Below, piece after piece: positions 36,757 to 49,887 of a stretch of DNA of 64,000 bases. The stretch covers positions 169,685,104 to 169,749,103 of the forward strand of contig NC_073693.1 of assembly GCF_029784155.1 (NCBI RefSeq), given 5' to 3'. The notes beneath the pieces were generated by a model. That model was given only the letters and a program-made list of their open reading frames with translations. It ran no database searches and was not told the DNA's origin. The number at the start of each line of letters is the position of its first letter. Positions within the stretch are counted from its first letter, which is position 1. Made by a program: the position numbers and the translations under genes. The stretch is from Uranotaenia lowii. Its lineage: Eukaryota; Arthropoda; Insecta; Diptera; Culicidae.

Positions 36757-37290
36757 TTAGCTTAGCTTAGCTTAGCTTGATTGACTACTCACATCTACCT
36801 TTAATCATTGAACCCGAAATGCCTCATCAAAAGATTTAAAAAGATTTTTTAATCCTGGTTCTGTACATGTTGCTGACTTTTTAAATTGAATGTATTTTAC
36901 GAATATATCTTGATTAATATCATTTTTATTTATGCATTTCGAACACCATGATCGCAGGCGTGGTTCAGTAGAAATGATTCCACATCGCCAATGGTTGCTA
37001 CTCCGTGATTGACCGAGGCCATCAGTTTTGTACAAAGGTCAAAAGAATGGTACTTGGGATTAGTAGTTTATTCTCATTGTACAAAACTGATGCTCTCTCT
37101 TTGAACATCAATAACGGCGCCGGCCACGTCCTAGTAGTCAATAGATAGTTGGGAAAAATTTAGAAAGGGATGAAAGATTTAACTTTACGCTTTAGGACCG
37201 AGGTCACCTCTGCATCCTAGCAAATAATTTTTCTGGGTTGGGGTGAAAGGATATGAGCAGGAGACACTTTTGACTAGTGTAAAGATCTTA
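36757..37290 (-). repeat. Group 2 retroposon, beta copy B
   Basis: In inverted orientation this matches the 3' end of E4 (18290-18815), including GACGTGGCCGGCGCCGTTAT, the core GATGTGAGTAGTCA (36782-36795 complement) and an AAGCT tail of four units. Homology to E4 extends upstream to about CACTAGTCAAAAGTGTCTCC (about 37276) and then fades. Its 5' limit and target duplication were not found. Confidence 0.75.
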
Positions 37291-37299
37291 ATAAACTGT

Positions 37300-40200
37300 A
37301 ATTTCTATCCTTAACTTATATTGGTTTCTGAAGGAGTGTTAAATATTTATAATTCAAATGTATTGTGTTTCATGTTATTTTCAACAAATAACCAACAAAA
37401 TATTGTACTGAACATCTTTTGTCCCTGCTTAAAATTCCTTATTTGTTAACATTATTCAACCAATGCTTTCTTTTTTTATTGCATTTGTTTTCAAACAATT
37501 TTTTATATTTTAAATTATTTTTTTACAAAACACAAAAAAAAAAATTTAAACAATAATAACCTTTTTGATAAATCATAATGCATAACATTTACCAATAAAC
37601 CAATCTGATGTTTCGTATTTATGATAGATTTTTTCAGAGAAGTACAAAAAAACCTTTACAGGCTAATATAATCATTACTTTGTTTTAACTTCATCAATCA
37701 TGAAACAATCTTTTACTTTCCATGTACCAATGTATTATTGTTGTAGATTTAACAAAAGATAATTTGCTAAAGATGGAATCATTTCGATTGTTGCGGTATC
37801 ATTCATCTTGATTTTGCCAATGGTAAAAAATTTCATAATCATAATTTAATTTTAATCTCACAATTAAAACAAGTCTCTAATTCAACTAGGAACTCTTGAA
37901 ATAGTGAATAAATTGATAAAATTAGCATTTCCAATCAATCTCGACCTATTATCACTAATCACTAATCACTAATCGTACTTCCACAGCCAGAACTTATGTC
38001 TGAGTCCCAAAGAACAATAAAAGCGAGTTATTATTCTTCTTGTCTTCGTTCATGTTTTCGATTATTCTAACATAAAAACATTAAAATGATCAAAAACATA
38101 AAGTGGTTGGGCCTACCATGGAGCAGAGAACGCAGAGACATCTGGAACACAGGAACAGAAGAAACGTGGACCACCAGTACCATACGTTTCAAATGGGCAG
38201 TATCGTTGGAAGCGTGCTAAGAAAAATGCTCCTTGATGAGTATACTATGAGTCATGCAAATTCAATTATCAATCACCAGGTCCTTTCTTCGGCGGTTGGA
38301 AATGATTTATTTTATACACAGAAATCACAAAACTTGAATAGAAGCATTTTGAAGAGTTTGATGAAATAAAAAGGAGATTAAGGTTCTAAGGTTTTTTTTC
38401 TAAGAAAAACTGTTTTGGATTTCAGTGTGAAATCATTTCTGGTCATCGACCAAGGATAAAGCGCCTTTACTCGCTCTTGGAAATAAAAAAAAAGAATTAA
38501 AAAAAGTATTAGCAGTACATGAAACCTTTCGAGATCTGTTTAGAACTCGAAAGATTTTTCAAAAAGTTCACCCTTATTATCAACTAATTGGAACCGTTTA
38601 AAGTTGGCCATCAATCATAAGCTGTTTAAACCATGATAATTATAATTTGAAATGTATGGCTTCCTTCACACATGTAAGATTTTTTATTTGTAGAAAAATT
38701 GTAACAAGTTTACCAGAATATGTTTTAATTGTTAGTCTTGATTAATTTAAAAAATAATTTGCCTTTTAAAAAAATAAGTATAACTTAATTATAGATACTT
38801 CTCTTTGCGCAGCACGTCCCAATTAGGCGTTCGGAATTAAAGTTAAAAGCTTCCCATTCGTTGCTCTAGAGAAATCCGCAAACTTGTAAAAAGTTCTGTG
38901 AATCTTTATATGTTTCTCGCTCAGAGGTAGGTAGAATTTATCACAGTAAAAAGTTTTTAAGTAAAATGAAACTATCTCACCCAATTCAACTAATCTTTCC
39001 TGGCTGCTAAGCGCACTCTCTGCGAAATTGTTGTCGCATCTGGTAACTGCAGCTCCATTCCACAGACAACATTATTCCAAAATAAGCTATGCAAAACCAT
39101 CATAGCTAGCTATGTAAAAAAGCATTGAAAAAAAACTTCCAATGTGATAAAATCACTTGTTGTTTTCGTTGAATTATTATTAAAAGTTCAATTCAAACAC
39201 CACCGCTATGTGCTGTTGGTTCTTGACATTAAAAACACATTCTTTGCCAACCATTTGAAACTTTCCCAAGCAAACAGCGAGAGATCTTGGAAGCAGATCA
39301 CTAGACATGATTAGTCACTTTCCTCACAACATTATTCCCGGAACACAACTTTCATTTTGTGGAATTCTTCTATAATCTGCACAACTTTTTTCTCCATTTT
39401 CCTTGTATTTACAAAATTGCAACCATTGGTTTACAATATGTCTTCACTGATGTATTTCATGACTAACAATCGCGACCTTTCCATCCAAAATTCGATAGAT
39501 TTTTATTCTTTTCCCACACTCGCTTTCAACCGGGAAGAAGACGTTTTCTGCTCACATAATTACTCCGAGAAAGATTCTTTTTCCAAGGAAAATTCCACCA
39601 AAACTTCCAGCGGAACCTGGATCTGTACCGGTCCAATTGTTCTAAAAACATCTTCATCATTGAACATAAAACATAAACTCCATTTAGATTGTTTCTTAAA
39701 AGTTCGAAAACATTTACCCAGAATATTTTTTTTCCCAGATTAACAAATGCCCGAAATCAAACCCTAGAATTACTCATTCCCCAGATTTTTTTCGCAGAAT
39801 GCACCTTTTGCCAGATTTTCGAACTTGATTTATTAAAAAATCTCCTTTTTCTAAAGATTTAACAAGGCACGTTTATATAAAGATACTTTTTCATACACAT
39901 TTTACCTAAAATCTTGACTGGCAGTAGAAAAGATTCTCATAGTATGGTTAAAACTTTGCTTTTTTTGTTTTTCATTCTACCAGATCATATCATAATAATG
40001 AAATCATCATTTATCAACAATAATGGTAGCTGGAAAAAAAAATTAAAAAAAACTCGGAAAACTCACGGAATCGAAAAAGAATAAAAGCTTTATAAAAGCT
40101 TTGGTGATCAATTATTTTATCGAATTTTAGAAAATTAGTTATGGTGACGTTTCTAAAACATAGAAAATCAGCCGAAGTTGTGCTGACCATAATAAAGCTT

Positions 40201-40340
40201 AAATGGTTACTTGAGTTAGGAATGACTTTCTAAGAGAAAAAAAGTTACAAAATGAATTTGAAATCAAAGCAAATCTTAAATTGTGGCACTTACTATTATC
40301 CCAAAACCATGTTTTTTCCAAATGAATAAAGCCACTCTCT
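37300..40340. other. AT-rich intergenic sequence
   Basis: No gene was recognised. A 128-codon frame at 39357-39743 begins with a hydrophobic stretch but is AT-biased, has no domain and no supporting splice sites. A short stretch near 38100-38220 is richer in GC and reads like a coding relic (QRHLEHRNRRNVDHQYH) without a recognisable family. Confidence 0.45.
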
Positions 40341-40349
40341 TGGCCACTC

Positions 40350-40731
40350 GTGATTTTCCAGGTATGTATGTATGAATGTATGGTTCCCCCATCGGTAACA
40401 AGGTCCAGCCTATGTCTGTGTGGCTTGGCCTTCGAATTGCTTCTAGGGGTTCCACGGCCGATGGTTCGTCGCGAGAAGGCATCCAACCTTCAGAGACCTA
40501 CAATGGTTGGCAATCCACTCCGCTTGCAATAGTCACTTCAGATGAACCCCAGATGCATTCCCTCTGAAATATTTAGTGCATTTAGTTATTTATACAATTA
40601 AACACATCTTTCCTGTCGGCAACTTAAGGGATTCGAACCCAAAAGTTTTCTTGCCGATACCGGGAATCGAACCCGGTACGCCTGGGTTACCAGACTCGCG
40701 CCAGCCTATCCACTAGACCACATCAGCGCTC
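40350..40731 (-). mobile_element. tRNA-derived SINE with (CATA)n tail, about 380 bp
   Basis: The minus strand starts with a well-preserved tRNA-like head: A box TGGTCTAGTGGATAGG, B box GGGTTCGATTCCC, and an acceptor-like stem (GCTGATG with TATCGGC). A second B-box-like GGGTTCGAATCCC follows. The body ends GGGGGAACCATACATTCATACATACATACC. A 9-bp repeat TGGCCACTC lies on both sides (40341-40349, 40732-40740). The anticodon arm does not fold, so this is not a working tRNA gene. Its 3' end resembles those of the group 1 retroposons. Confidence 0.8.
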
Positions 40732-41414
40732 TGGCCACTCTGGCCACATTCATTATGTATTATTTCTTGTTAATTACACAAAAAAATAATCTTAATAGCT
40801 TGCTTGAAATCTTCATGTCTCTTTTGATTCTTGATGAATTGGTACAAAATTAACAGTTTTGAAACCAATCAACTGACAATATTCAGCTATGGTTATACAT
40901 TTTTATAAAATTTAAATTCGTTAACACATGCTTCAAAAAGTACTTTAATTCTGTTATCAAACACTTAAAAAAATATTCTTCTAACCTCCGCTTACTTATG
41001 CAAGATATTTTCAAAATAGCTGAGCTTCGGCACTTTTTTCTGAGGCATGTTTTTCGAAATTATTTTTCGACTTTGAGAAAAATAAAAAATACGTGACTGT
41101 AGCCTTTTTTAATATTGTAGTTGCGTTACAGGGTTTCCCAAACTATAAATTGTGTTCAGATCGAACGAAAAACAAGAGGATACAGCGATTCTAAGCGAGA
41201 AGTGTCATATTGACAAAAAAGAAAAAGCTTATTTTCCTGTTTATTATTGATGATGCATTGATTGATGCAATTTGAGAATAAAAGTTTTATTCGAATAATT
41301 TAAATGAATTAAAAATTAAAATGATAAATAATACACTTCGTACCATTTATGGATCTGTATGTGGTAAAAGTTAAATAATTAGATTTTAATGAAAGTACAT
41401 ACCTTTAACATGTA

Positions 41415-42018
41415 CAGACCCCGTTCGATTTTGGCAACACGCCCGTACATTTTGTGTTGCCAAAATTGAATGTTGCCAAAATTGAACGGTTTTTTATCTC
41501 AACTTTTTTTGAGCTATTTTTACAAAATAACTTTTATTATTATCAAAAACGTTAGTTTTAGTCAATTTCCAACCATTTGTAGTCATTTTTTTTATTTTTT
41601 TTTTCTTCATGGTTTTGATGCATTGGCACTTTTCTTGTTTAGTTTATAATGTTTGTGTTCATTTGTCATATTTGCTGTTTTTGTCATTCTTCATCGTTTT
41701 ATAGTTGTTTTTTTGTCATTTTCATTCTTTTGTTTTAATTTGTTTTTCAACTTTTTGATTTTTTCATCTTTTTGTCATTTTTGAGTACTTAATAAAATTT
41801 AAAAAAAAATTGTTTTTATTGTTGCATTTTATTACCATTTCAGAACATAAAAATGTACAAATGGTGTTTGTCTAAATTAAATTGGTCCTGTTATGACATA
41901 AACCAAAAGGTAATGTTGTTTCTGAAAACCGTTTGATTTTGGCACATGAGCCAAAATCGGATGTTGCCAAAATCGAATGTTGCCAGAATCGAATGTTGCC
42001 AAAAACGAACGGGTTCTG
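41415..42018. mobile_element. TA-flanked MITE, relative of E1
   Basis: The left end, CAGACCCCGTTCGATTTTGG, is identical to that of E1 for 20 bases and beyond. The right end is GTTGCCAAAAACGAACGGGT then TCTG. TA borders lie at 41413-41414 and 42019-42020. The bases 41435-41458 correspond to the uninterrupted target of retroposon E2. The repeated phrase GTTGCCAAAATCGAATG near both ends resembles subterminal transposase-binding sites. Confidence 0.8.
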
Positions 42019-42029
42019 TATTTTAATCT

Positions 42030-43330
42030 TCATATTCAGGGGTCGCAGAGATTGCCGGGAAATATGCGATCCAATTTTTCGATCCCAGGATACAGAGAAC
42101 TTACCAGAAATTGGACACTCTAGTGCTCACGCTGAACATTTGTCATATTCCTGCAATGAGTCCCACTCGCACGAATAGTACTTTGTTGGGTGTTAAAATT
42201 AATTGTCACCACAATGCCATTGCCTTCGTCTGCGTTCTGTCAATTATTGTGAAATGTGTAAAACGAGGCTGTCATTTTCACTTGTACCCTATTACCGCGA
42301 GCATCGATCGTGAATGCCGACCACTTTTCTCTCAACTATCCACGACGATAGGTCCACATCGAGATTCCTCCCACGCCTTCGTACTCGGAAAGAGATAGCC
42401 ATTTCTTAACCTGGAGTCAACTCACAGCAAATCGACCGATGTCGACGCAAGGCTTTGAACTTTTTTTTTTAACGTATTCCCCATATCACACACAGAACAT
42501 GCTTGCAGGGCTTTCCCGGGTAGATGTCTGTAGTATGCATAAGGCCCCCACATCGATGCTTTGCTGCTTTTCCGAAACACATTCTCATTAAAATACATTT
42601 TTCGCGTCACGAGTTTTGAGTAAACCACCCCCGGCGGCCATCTATCTCTGGTTGTACGTTTTTCCCTCTGGGCGGTACAATTAATCTTAAAAATAAAACC
42701 GAAAAAAGGAAAAATCATGACACCAGTATAGCCCGGCCCCACACTTCATTGTCCTGCATCTCATTTCCCCAAACGACCACCGACTGACTCGCTGGCTGCC
42801 CCACGAAATGTCGACTCTCGATGGCAGTACTGCCACATTGCCCCAGGAAGAAACAGTGCCGTCATGTACTGCCTCGCAACAAACGATGAAACTGAACTGA
42901 ACCCCCCTTTTCCGCGTGCCGACTTTTTTCCCTGTCTTATTCCTTAACCGAAATGAGGAATTTGTAGCGCAAAGACGCTAAGGCCGCTTCCAAGCGCGGA
43001 GGATTGCTCGAGGATATCGCGCGAGACTCTTGCTTATGCTCAGCTCATGCTGCTCCACCAACCAACAACAACCACTGACAGTCGGTGTTACATTTAACGT
43101 TCCGTCGGGAGGGAAGGCGGATTGTGCTAGGGGTTAGTATGGAGTCGTTTTATTTTGTTTTTTTTTCTTGTTATCAGCTCCTCGTCAGGAGCATTGCGGT
43201 TTGTTGTCAAAAAATTTCCTGCAGAGATTTTTGACCCGCCGATGCTGCTCGCTGAATTTTGCAGTTTCCAGCACCAACACACGATACCCGATGCGCTAGT
43301 CAAATGAGCTTTTCCTGAAAATTTATGGGG
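42030..43330. other. GC-richer single-copy block without a recognised gene
   Basis: Base composition is clearly less AT-rich than the neighbourhood and no repeat family in the window matches it. Frames on both strands stay open for about 100 codons but show no domain. Candidate interpretations are a promoter or untranslated first exon of a flanking gene (the KCTD gene lies 12 kb downstream and has an acceptor before its start codon) or an old gene remnant. Confidence 0.35.
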
Positions 43331-44164
43331 ACAAATGTGATCGTATCAATCATTAAGCATTTACCAAATACGTCGGAATTGATAGGCCATATATGACCTA
43401 CGACATTGAAACGTCGGTTTAGAAATAATTTTTGTTGGTTAATGATAATTGGACTGCTTTACCGGAAATGAATACTCATATTTCCCAGAAGTTTTGTTCT
43501 AAAATCTGTTGTACAAAAAACCTGTTCATTGAGGAATTTTCTTTTATCAATTTTTGAAAAAAAAAAAATGCATAACCACAGGGAATAGCAACACCTAACT
43601 TTCAGAAGATCTTCGGTTGTATATTTTTTGAACATTTCAACCAATTTTTTTTCGTAAGTTTAGAAAACATATTATGAAGGCGGTCGACATTATTTATATA
43701 CATATAGTCGACGGAAATAGCATTATTGATCCCTAACCAAGCAATTTGTGCAAGAAAATGAAATTCTGTGCCGGCTCTATTCGCACCGTCAACTGTTGCA
43801 ACATGCAACAATATCTTAAATTATATAAAAAAATCTATGCGATCATAGCTAAATTATATCAATTTTAGATATGCTCCTTTCAAGATTATATCACATTCAG
43901 ATAGCATAGTTTGATATTGGACAGAACAAAACCTATCAAAATCATAACTTATCAAGATATGAGTGCTTCGAGAAAGTGGAATGGTGAATAAACCACATTA
44001 TATGCTAAAACCATGCTCCATTTTTTGGTTTCCGAAAATTGGATTCAATTTTATGGATCTGACTTCGATGTTCGTGTTTTATAAAAAGTTGCACGTATAT
44101 CAAAATATGATATAATCATTTTATTTTAGGACATTACGAAAAAAAATCTTCATCATTGAAAATT

Positions 44165-44487
44165 AGCTCAACCCCATTCAGAATCGATGTCGATCAGAAT
44201 AAGATATAATTCAGATTGGAGAATCTCAAATCGAAAATTTTTAGTACTTAATTATAACTGAATCAGATGTGAATATCTTGGTGAGATACGTTTGAGTTAT
44301 TATTCTAATATGCTTTCCTGATCGGGGGTTCAATCCTATTCAAGAATGTCAATCAAAATAAGATATAACCAAGATTCAAGACATTAAGCGTCGAAAATTA
44401 TGAGAACAATATTCTAACTGAAAAAGATATAAATATTTCGTTGAGATATGTTCAAGTTCTTATTTTGATATGCTCTCCTTATCGGGT
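44165..44487. repeat. Diverged tandem duplication, two units of about 160 bp
   Basis: Unit 1 (about 44170-44325) and unit 2 (about 44334-44487) share, in order, CCATTCAGAATCGATGTC / CCTATTCAAGAATGTC, AATAAGATATAA, CGAAAATT, GAGATA(C/T)GTT(T/C)(G/A)AGTT and ATATGCT(T/C)TCC(T/C)(G/T)ATCGGG. Substitutions and small indels are frequent. A weaker third unit may begin near 43870. Confidence 0.6.
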
Positions 44488-46511
44488 TCACTTATCCTTC
44501 ATTAGTTCGCTTATTATCATGAAATAATATTCCATACTTAACCGAAAGCAATTGATATATAGGCGACTTGTTCAACTATGCACTTCACTTGCATTTACCC
44601 CATCATCATTAGGATTGATAAGACACGAAATTCACAAGGATGGTTAAGTGTTTTTAATTAAACATGAAAACATCGGATTGGTTGCCTTTTTCTGGCAATT
44701 TCAGCATTTATTATGCAATCTTTTACAGGCATAAATGCAATAAGATTGTCAAAAACGTATTATTAGAGTTTCTTCAGAATACATATTTCGAATATTCTTC
44801 AACTACTTTTGAATTCAAAATCTTTGATGACAGGGTGGCGAAAGCAATCTAATAATCAGAAGATAACGTATGAGCACAGGCATTTATAGTGGAAAAGTGA
44901 TAACTGTTTGGACTTCTGTCTTAGATAAAGTTGTATGATAAATCACCAAAAGTTTCGTTGGCTCCCTAATAGGTACTGTAAAAATTGAGACCATTTTCAA
45001 GTCATATTGTTACATTTATTATTAAACATTAATGTGGTTACTTTTATTCCACGCACTGTTTCTTTTTTTATTTATGAAATCTATTTCAAACCTACATACC
45101 GCTCTAACCACATCACTTTAAATCCTGCCGACAATAACATCTTTCGTCTAGGAATTTAGAATACACCATCGCCGGTTGATTCATCAATTTCCCTCGGCCG
45201 TTCATTCTTCGTCAGGTTACTCATTAACTCATTCGTTCTCTCTCGCAGTTTCGTTCATTCTCTTCAGCAACAACATTGAAACAATCACACACTTCTAATT
45301 GCTTTATCATTTATAGTATCTTTTTTTAACATCAGTAATCAAATTCGTATCATATTAATAACTCGAAACCCTATAACTCGAACCACCTAGAATGTTGGTT
45401 TATTTAACAGCTTTTCTTATACTCTAATTTCAATGATTACTCAACCTAAATCTTTTACCCATATCATATCTATAGTAGTTTTTCGATTTTATCACGGTTA
45501 AAAAAAATTTCACCGTGAATATGGCGAAACCGTGAATTTGGCGAAACCTAAAATTGAAAGTGGAAATAAAGTATTTTTATTGTCTTTAATCAATAATTTA
45601 TAATATTTTCAGTATTGAAAACGTTTTGTATCAATAAACTTTGATCATTAGATGTAATTTTCAAAGATAACTAAACACAAAGGATCGTTTTCAATTCAAA
45701 TTATTCTTCTCTATAGCAGATTTAAGATTTTTCTTGAAATAAAATCATGTAGAATATCAATTTGATAGCCTAAATACATCTAATTAAAGTGAATTATTAA
45801 GTTGTTATGGAAATTTAACAGTGTCATCTCTTATGTCGATTGTGGAAAAAGTTCAATGAAAAATGTATCTTAAAATTTTCTTCTGAAAATTATAAATCTC
45901 TATACTCAAATCTTCACACCTTTGATTAACTAAAAAGTTTACCTTTTTAAAGATTGTTTTGAAATTTTCTCAACTTAGACTTTCAAAGTGCGTTTCTCGA
46001 AATATGCTTTATGGGCAGATAATCCTTTGTTTTTCATATGTAGAAATTCAGAAATATTAGTCCTTTTTACATATTTTAAGCAACAAATTTTATTTTGACC
46101 TTCCGAAATTATTCATTCACATATTTAATAATAAAGGCTGTCCAATCAGGATTGCGCACGCTCCCTTTCAAATAAACAAATTAAACAAAGAAATCACAGA
46201 CACTCATCTCTTTTCGAAAACGCTTAAATTCCCTACATCTTTACATAATTCGCATAACCGAAAAAAAGTTTACTTTTTTTAGAGCGACTGACCAAGCACA
46301 AATAACATCACTAGAATTAGCGTGACATTTAAATACTTATGTCGATTATTACAAGTGTTTTTAAAATCCAAATGACGATTTTAAACACTACACAGCTAAA
46401 ATAAGCAGTTCAATGGCATTTTCATATTATTGAAAACCTATATACCATACCACAAACCACTAAAAAATATCGTAAACAAGGACGCTGTGAGTGTGATAAA
46501 ATCGAAACATT

Positions 46512-47774
46512 GGCCCTTATTCTGCGCCTCGAGTGACGTGACGATAGTAGAGTCACCCAAGTCACTCTATTCCAGCAGTCGGTTTAGGTGAGGAACGTCA
46601 CTTCGGATGAACTTTGTGAGTTCTTACCCTATTCTCGTAGTCACCGTGGGTGAGAATCGTCGCATTCGCGTGACGATTTTAGGTGACAATTGTCGGTACA
46701 TTTTCAGGTGGTGACGAGATAGAAATTTAATCGAGAATTTAGGTTAATCACAATGTTAGGCTCTAAATGGTTAATTATACTAATGAATGATAGTTTTGGA
46801 AATAAAATTAAGCAAATTTATTAGCAAATATGATTTTTAAATATATTGAAACTTTTTCATTGCTATCTCAAATATGTAATTTGGATTGGAATACTGAATG
46901 GAAAGTATGATCTTCTAATGAAATCTAAAATTCAGATTTAATTGAAGTTTGTTTTTCGAACCGTTAAAACGATGAAATGACGAAAACTTTGGAATTCAAA
47001 TATTATAGTACTTTTAATTTTATTTTCACTTTTTAATAATATGCTATGCAAAGAAACCGGATTTAGGTTTATGTGACCGAAATTTGTCGTTTGAATCTGA
47101 TGCTGCTGCTGCTATTTCGTTGGTTTCGATAAATGCTCGGCATTCCATGATCTCCTATCTGGCAGGCGAAACAACTTCCGGCATGCCACGGGGGTAACTT
47201 CAGTTGAGGAAAATATATAAACCGGCAGCATTCGCCATTACTGAAAACGAAAAAAAAACTTAACTTCTCTTGGATGATCGAACAGTTTCAGGTACAAAAC
47301 ACAAATTATTTTACATACCTGATAAACCTTTGGAAATGTTTAACAAACACCGCCTTTTTGTGCGCTGGGTTTTTGGAGCAGCAGCCGTCGGCATCTGATT
47401 TTTTTTCCCCGGCAATATGACCCAGATCCGAACTTAGCTTTGATGAACGAAATTTCCACTTACGTCGCACAAATCGTCCGTTTTTCTTCCTGAAGCAGCT
47501 TGCTGTAACCGTACCATCCGATGATGGCCATTTTCGAACCGAAATTCTAACCCGAAATTCTAAAAACTTACTTCGGAAAATCCGAAGCGAGAGCAAAATC
47601 CAAACAACACCAGCAAAATTCTACCATTTTGACAGATGTGTTCATTCGGTCACTCACCTAGAGTGAACCTCTGTCACTTTACCCACAACGACTCCGGGAA
47701 TAAGGTGACAAATCTCACGGTGACTCGAGGTGAGGTGACAATCGTCACCTCATGCGCGGCGCAGAATAAGGGCC
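46512..47774. mobile_element. Inverted-repeat DNA element H, 1.26 kb, 3-bp target duplication
   Basis: Both ends read GGCCCTTATTCTGCGCC inward as a perfect 17-bp inverted repeat, flanked by ATT at 46509-46511 and 47775-47777. The next 150-200 bp at each end are packed with GTGA, TGACG and CGTCAC motifs in both orientations. A 3-bp duplication fits PIF/Harbinger-type elements. A minus-strand frame at 47306-47596 (SLRIFRSKFLEFRVRISVRK...) is basic but matches no transposase I recognise. It interrupts element G. Confidence 0.85.
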
Positions 47775-47808
47775 ATTAACCGTGATAAAACCGAGCGTGA
47801 ATTTGGCG

Positions 47809-49887
47809 GGCTCGACGTGAAAATTGAAGAAGTTGAACCAAAACATTGAAAATTTTGAAGTTTTGATGGCGTTTGTTGCTGTACCTGGGAACGCAGACGG
47901 GTTTGTTGTGGTGTGGCCGAGATGATTTGCGCTACCCCGGTTTCCGGTGTTTAAGTTGAATTGTCCAATTCTCAAGTGTCTTCAACTGAGACTCACTAAA
48001 GCACCAATCTTGCTTCCCTGAACCACTGGATTATTGGCATGATAGATGGAGGGAAAAGGATTTCCGGATTCAAAGCTAAGTACATTTTCTCTTTTTTAGT
48101 TCATTGCAGATAAAGATTGTATTTACTATAGTGAATTTTCCACATACAAATGATTCACTATTGTGGTGACTTTCCATCGGTAACACATTACATTTAGTAA
48201 TTCATCCTTTCTTTCACTAAACTACGCGATTTTTTTAGATACATGATTTCTCCGGCAAAACACACAACATTCGTCCTCAAAAATCGAATCTAGAATGGTC
48301 ATCGTCATCGGCTCATTCATGAATCTCCTGCGTCGGTTCATTCTCGTTTGGACATGCATTCATCCGTCCAACTCTATACTCTCAGGAGTCACTCAATCAT
48401 TCTCTCAGCGATTTACACACTTCAACCGCGTTATTAGGTTTGATTTACTTTTTAATCTTTTTATCACACTCAAATCAAATCAATTTACCTCGTTGTAAAT
48501 GAATAATTATGATGAGCAGTAAAACTAGCTCACCTTGATCTGATGATTCTAATATTTTAATTGTTGTGTTTACTGTTATTAATACTCCCATTACATATCT
48601 ACCACAACTATGTACCGTGATTTGTCGTAATTCTGCGCAATTTTTCATTTTATATTCATACTAGCACTAGCGGTAAACTTCGTTTTACCTTCTAAAGTAT
48701 AAATCGTAATAAATGTTTAATTTCAACTACACGTCCTCAACTGCATTCTTATGGAAATCGTAACAAATAATGTTGAATTTGTATTGAGACCACCTTCCAT
48801 AAAAAGTGAGATCCTTGAAACTATTATACAAACCATCTCTGACCCAAAAAACCCTCGGATACCAAATTTCACTTCATTCCGACCGACCATTCATACGTGA
48901 TGTTGTTACAAAGAAAATGCCTCCATTTTTAAATATAAGATTTATCAGTTTGAGGAGATAAAAACTCCATCAATTGGACAATTAGATTTTTAGACTTCAT
49001 TTGCTCAAATTTATAATAAATTTTATCACGAGAAAACGGTTCATAATTTTTTTTTTCGATGAACTGATAAAACGCAATTTGTTGGGTCATGAAAGTTCTG
49101 ATTGGATTAACGCACTCATCATCGTACTTTTCTTCTAGAAAAGTGTAATTTATCTTATTTAAAAAGTATTAAAAAGTCTGGGTTCTTGAAGCGAATAGCA
49201 ATTTAAAAAATTATACTGAATAGATCAATATGAACCCATCGTTTGAACACTTATTTATAATAACAGTACATTGAAAAACGTTATCATTATTAATATAATT
49301 AAACAAGTCAATTATTTTTATCCAAGGATGAGTATCGAACCCGTGTTTAACCAGCTAAGGTTCCGAACGATAGAAAATCGTTAAAGGAAGAAAATATTCG
49401 TAAAGGAATGAATTTGGAAGGACCATAAACTACAAGATATAGGAATCAGGTTGTCGATCCCAGAGCTAATGACGTGCAAACACAACTAAAAATTGGTGAT
49501 CTCTTTCCATTTTTATTTAATTTTCTATTTGTGTACATTTCAATATTTTTACCCATCAATCCTATCTGCCAAGTGGGATTTCCTATAAACACAATTAATA
49601 GCCCTCCCTTTACCTATCTGAAAAAGCATCCTTGTATGTAGGGTCGCATGAGTTCTCTTGCACCTGAAAAGTTCATTTCGCTGTTCAGATTATCCCTATA
49701 TGATTACATTGACTTGTCACGGTGTGCATTATGGTACCACACTGATTCTCAATAACAACACTTGAAATGAGTATTGAACCCAGGTACTCATTTTGGCATC
49801 TAATGTTGGGCTTGATTGTTGGTTGTACCTCTTGTATCAGCCAATTCAAGATGTGTGTAGTCACTTAATGCTATGCTATGCTATGCT
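47809..49887 (+). mobile_element. Group 2 retroposon J with 24-bp target duplication and (ATGCT)n tail
   Basis: A perfect 24-bp direct repeat (47785-47808 and 49888-49911, beginning ATAAAACCGAGCGTGAATTT) brackets 2,079 bp. The right end is GCTATGCTATGCTATGCT preceded by GATGTGTGTAGTCA (49850-49863), close to the core of the beta module. The body is otherwise unlike E4. No reverse transcriptase was found. It sits inside element G. Confidence 0.8.

Noticed and set aside
39357..39743. 128-codon frame beginning with a hydrophobic segment
   Set aside because: Composition matches translated AT-rich DNA, and there is no signal-peptide cleavage context, domain or splice site.
40652..40725. Candidate tRNA gene on the minus strand
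   Set aside because: A and B boxes and acceptor pairing are present, but the anticodon arm does not fold and the sequence continues into a SINE body with a CATA tail.
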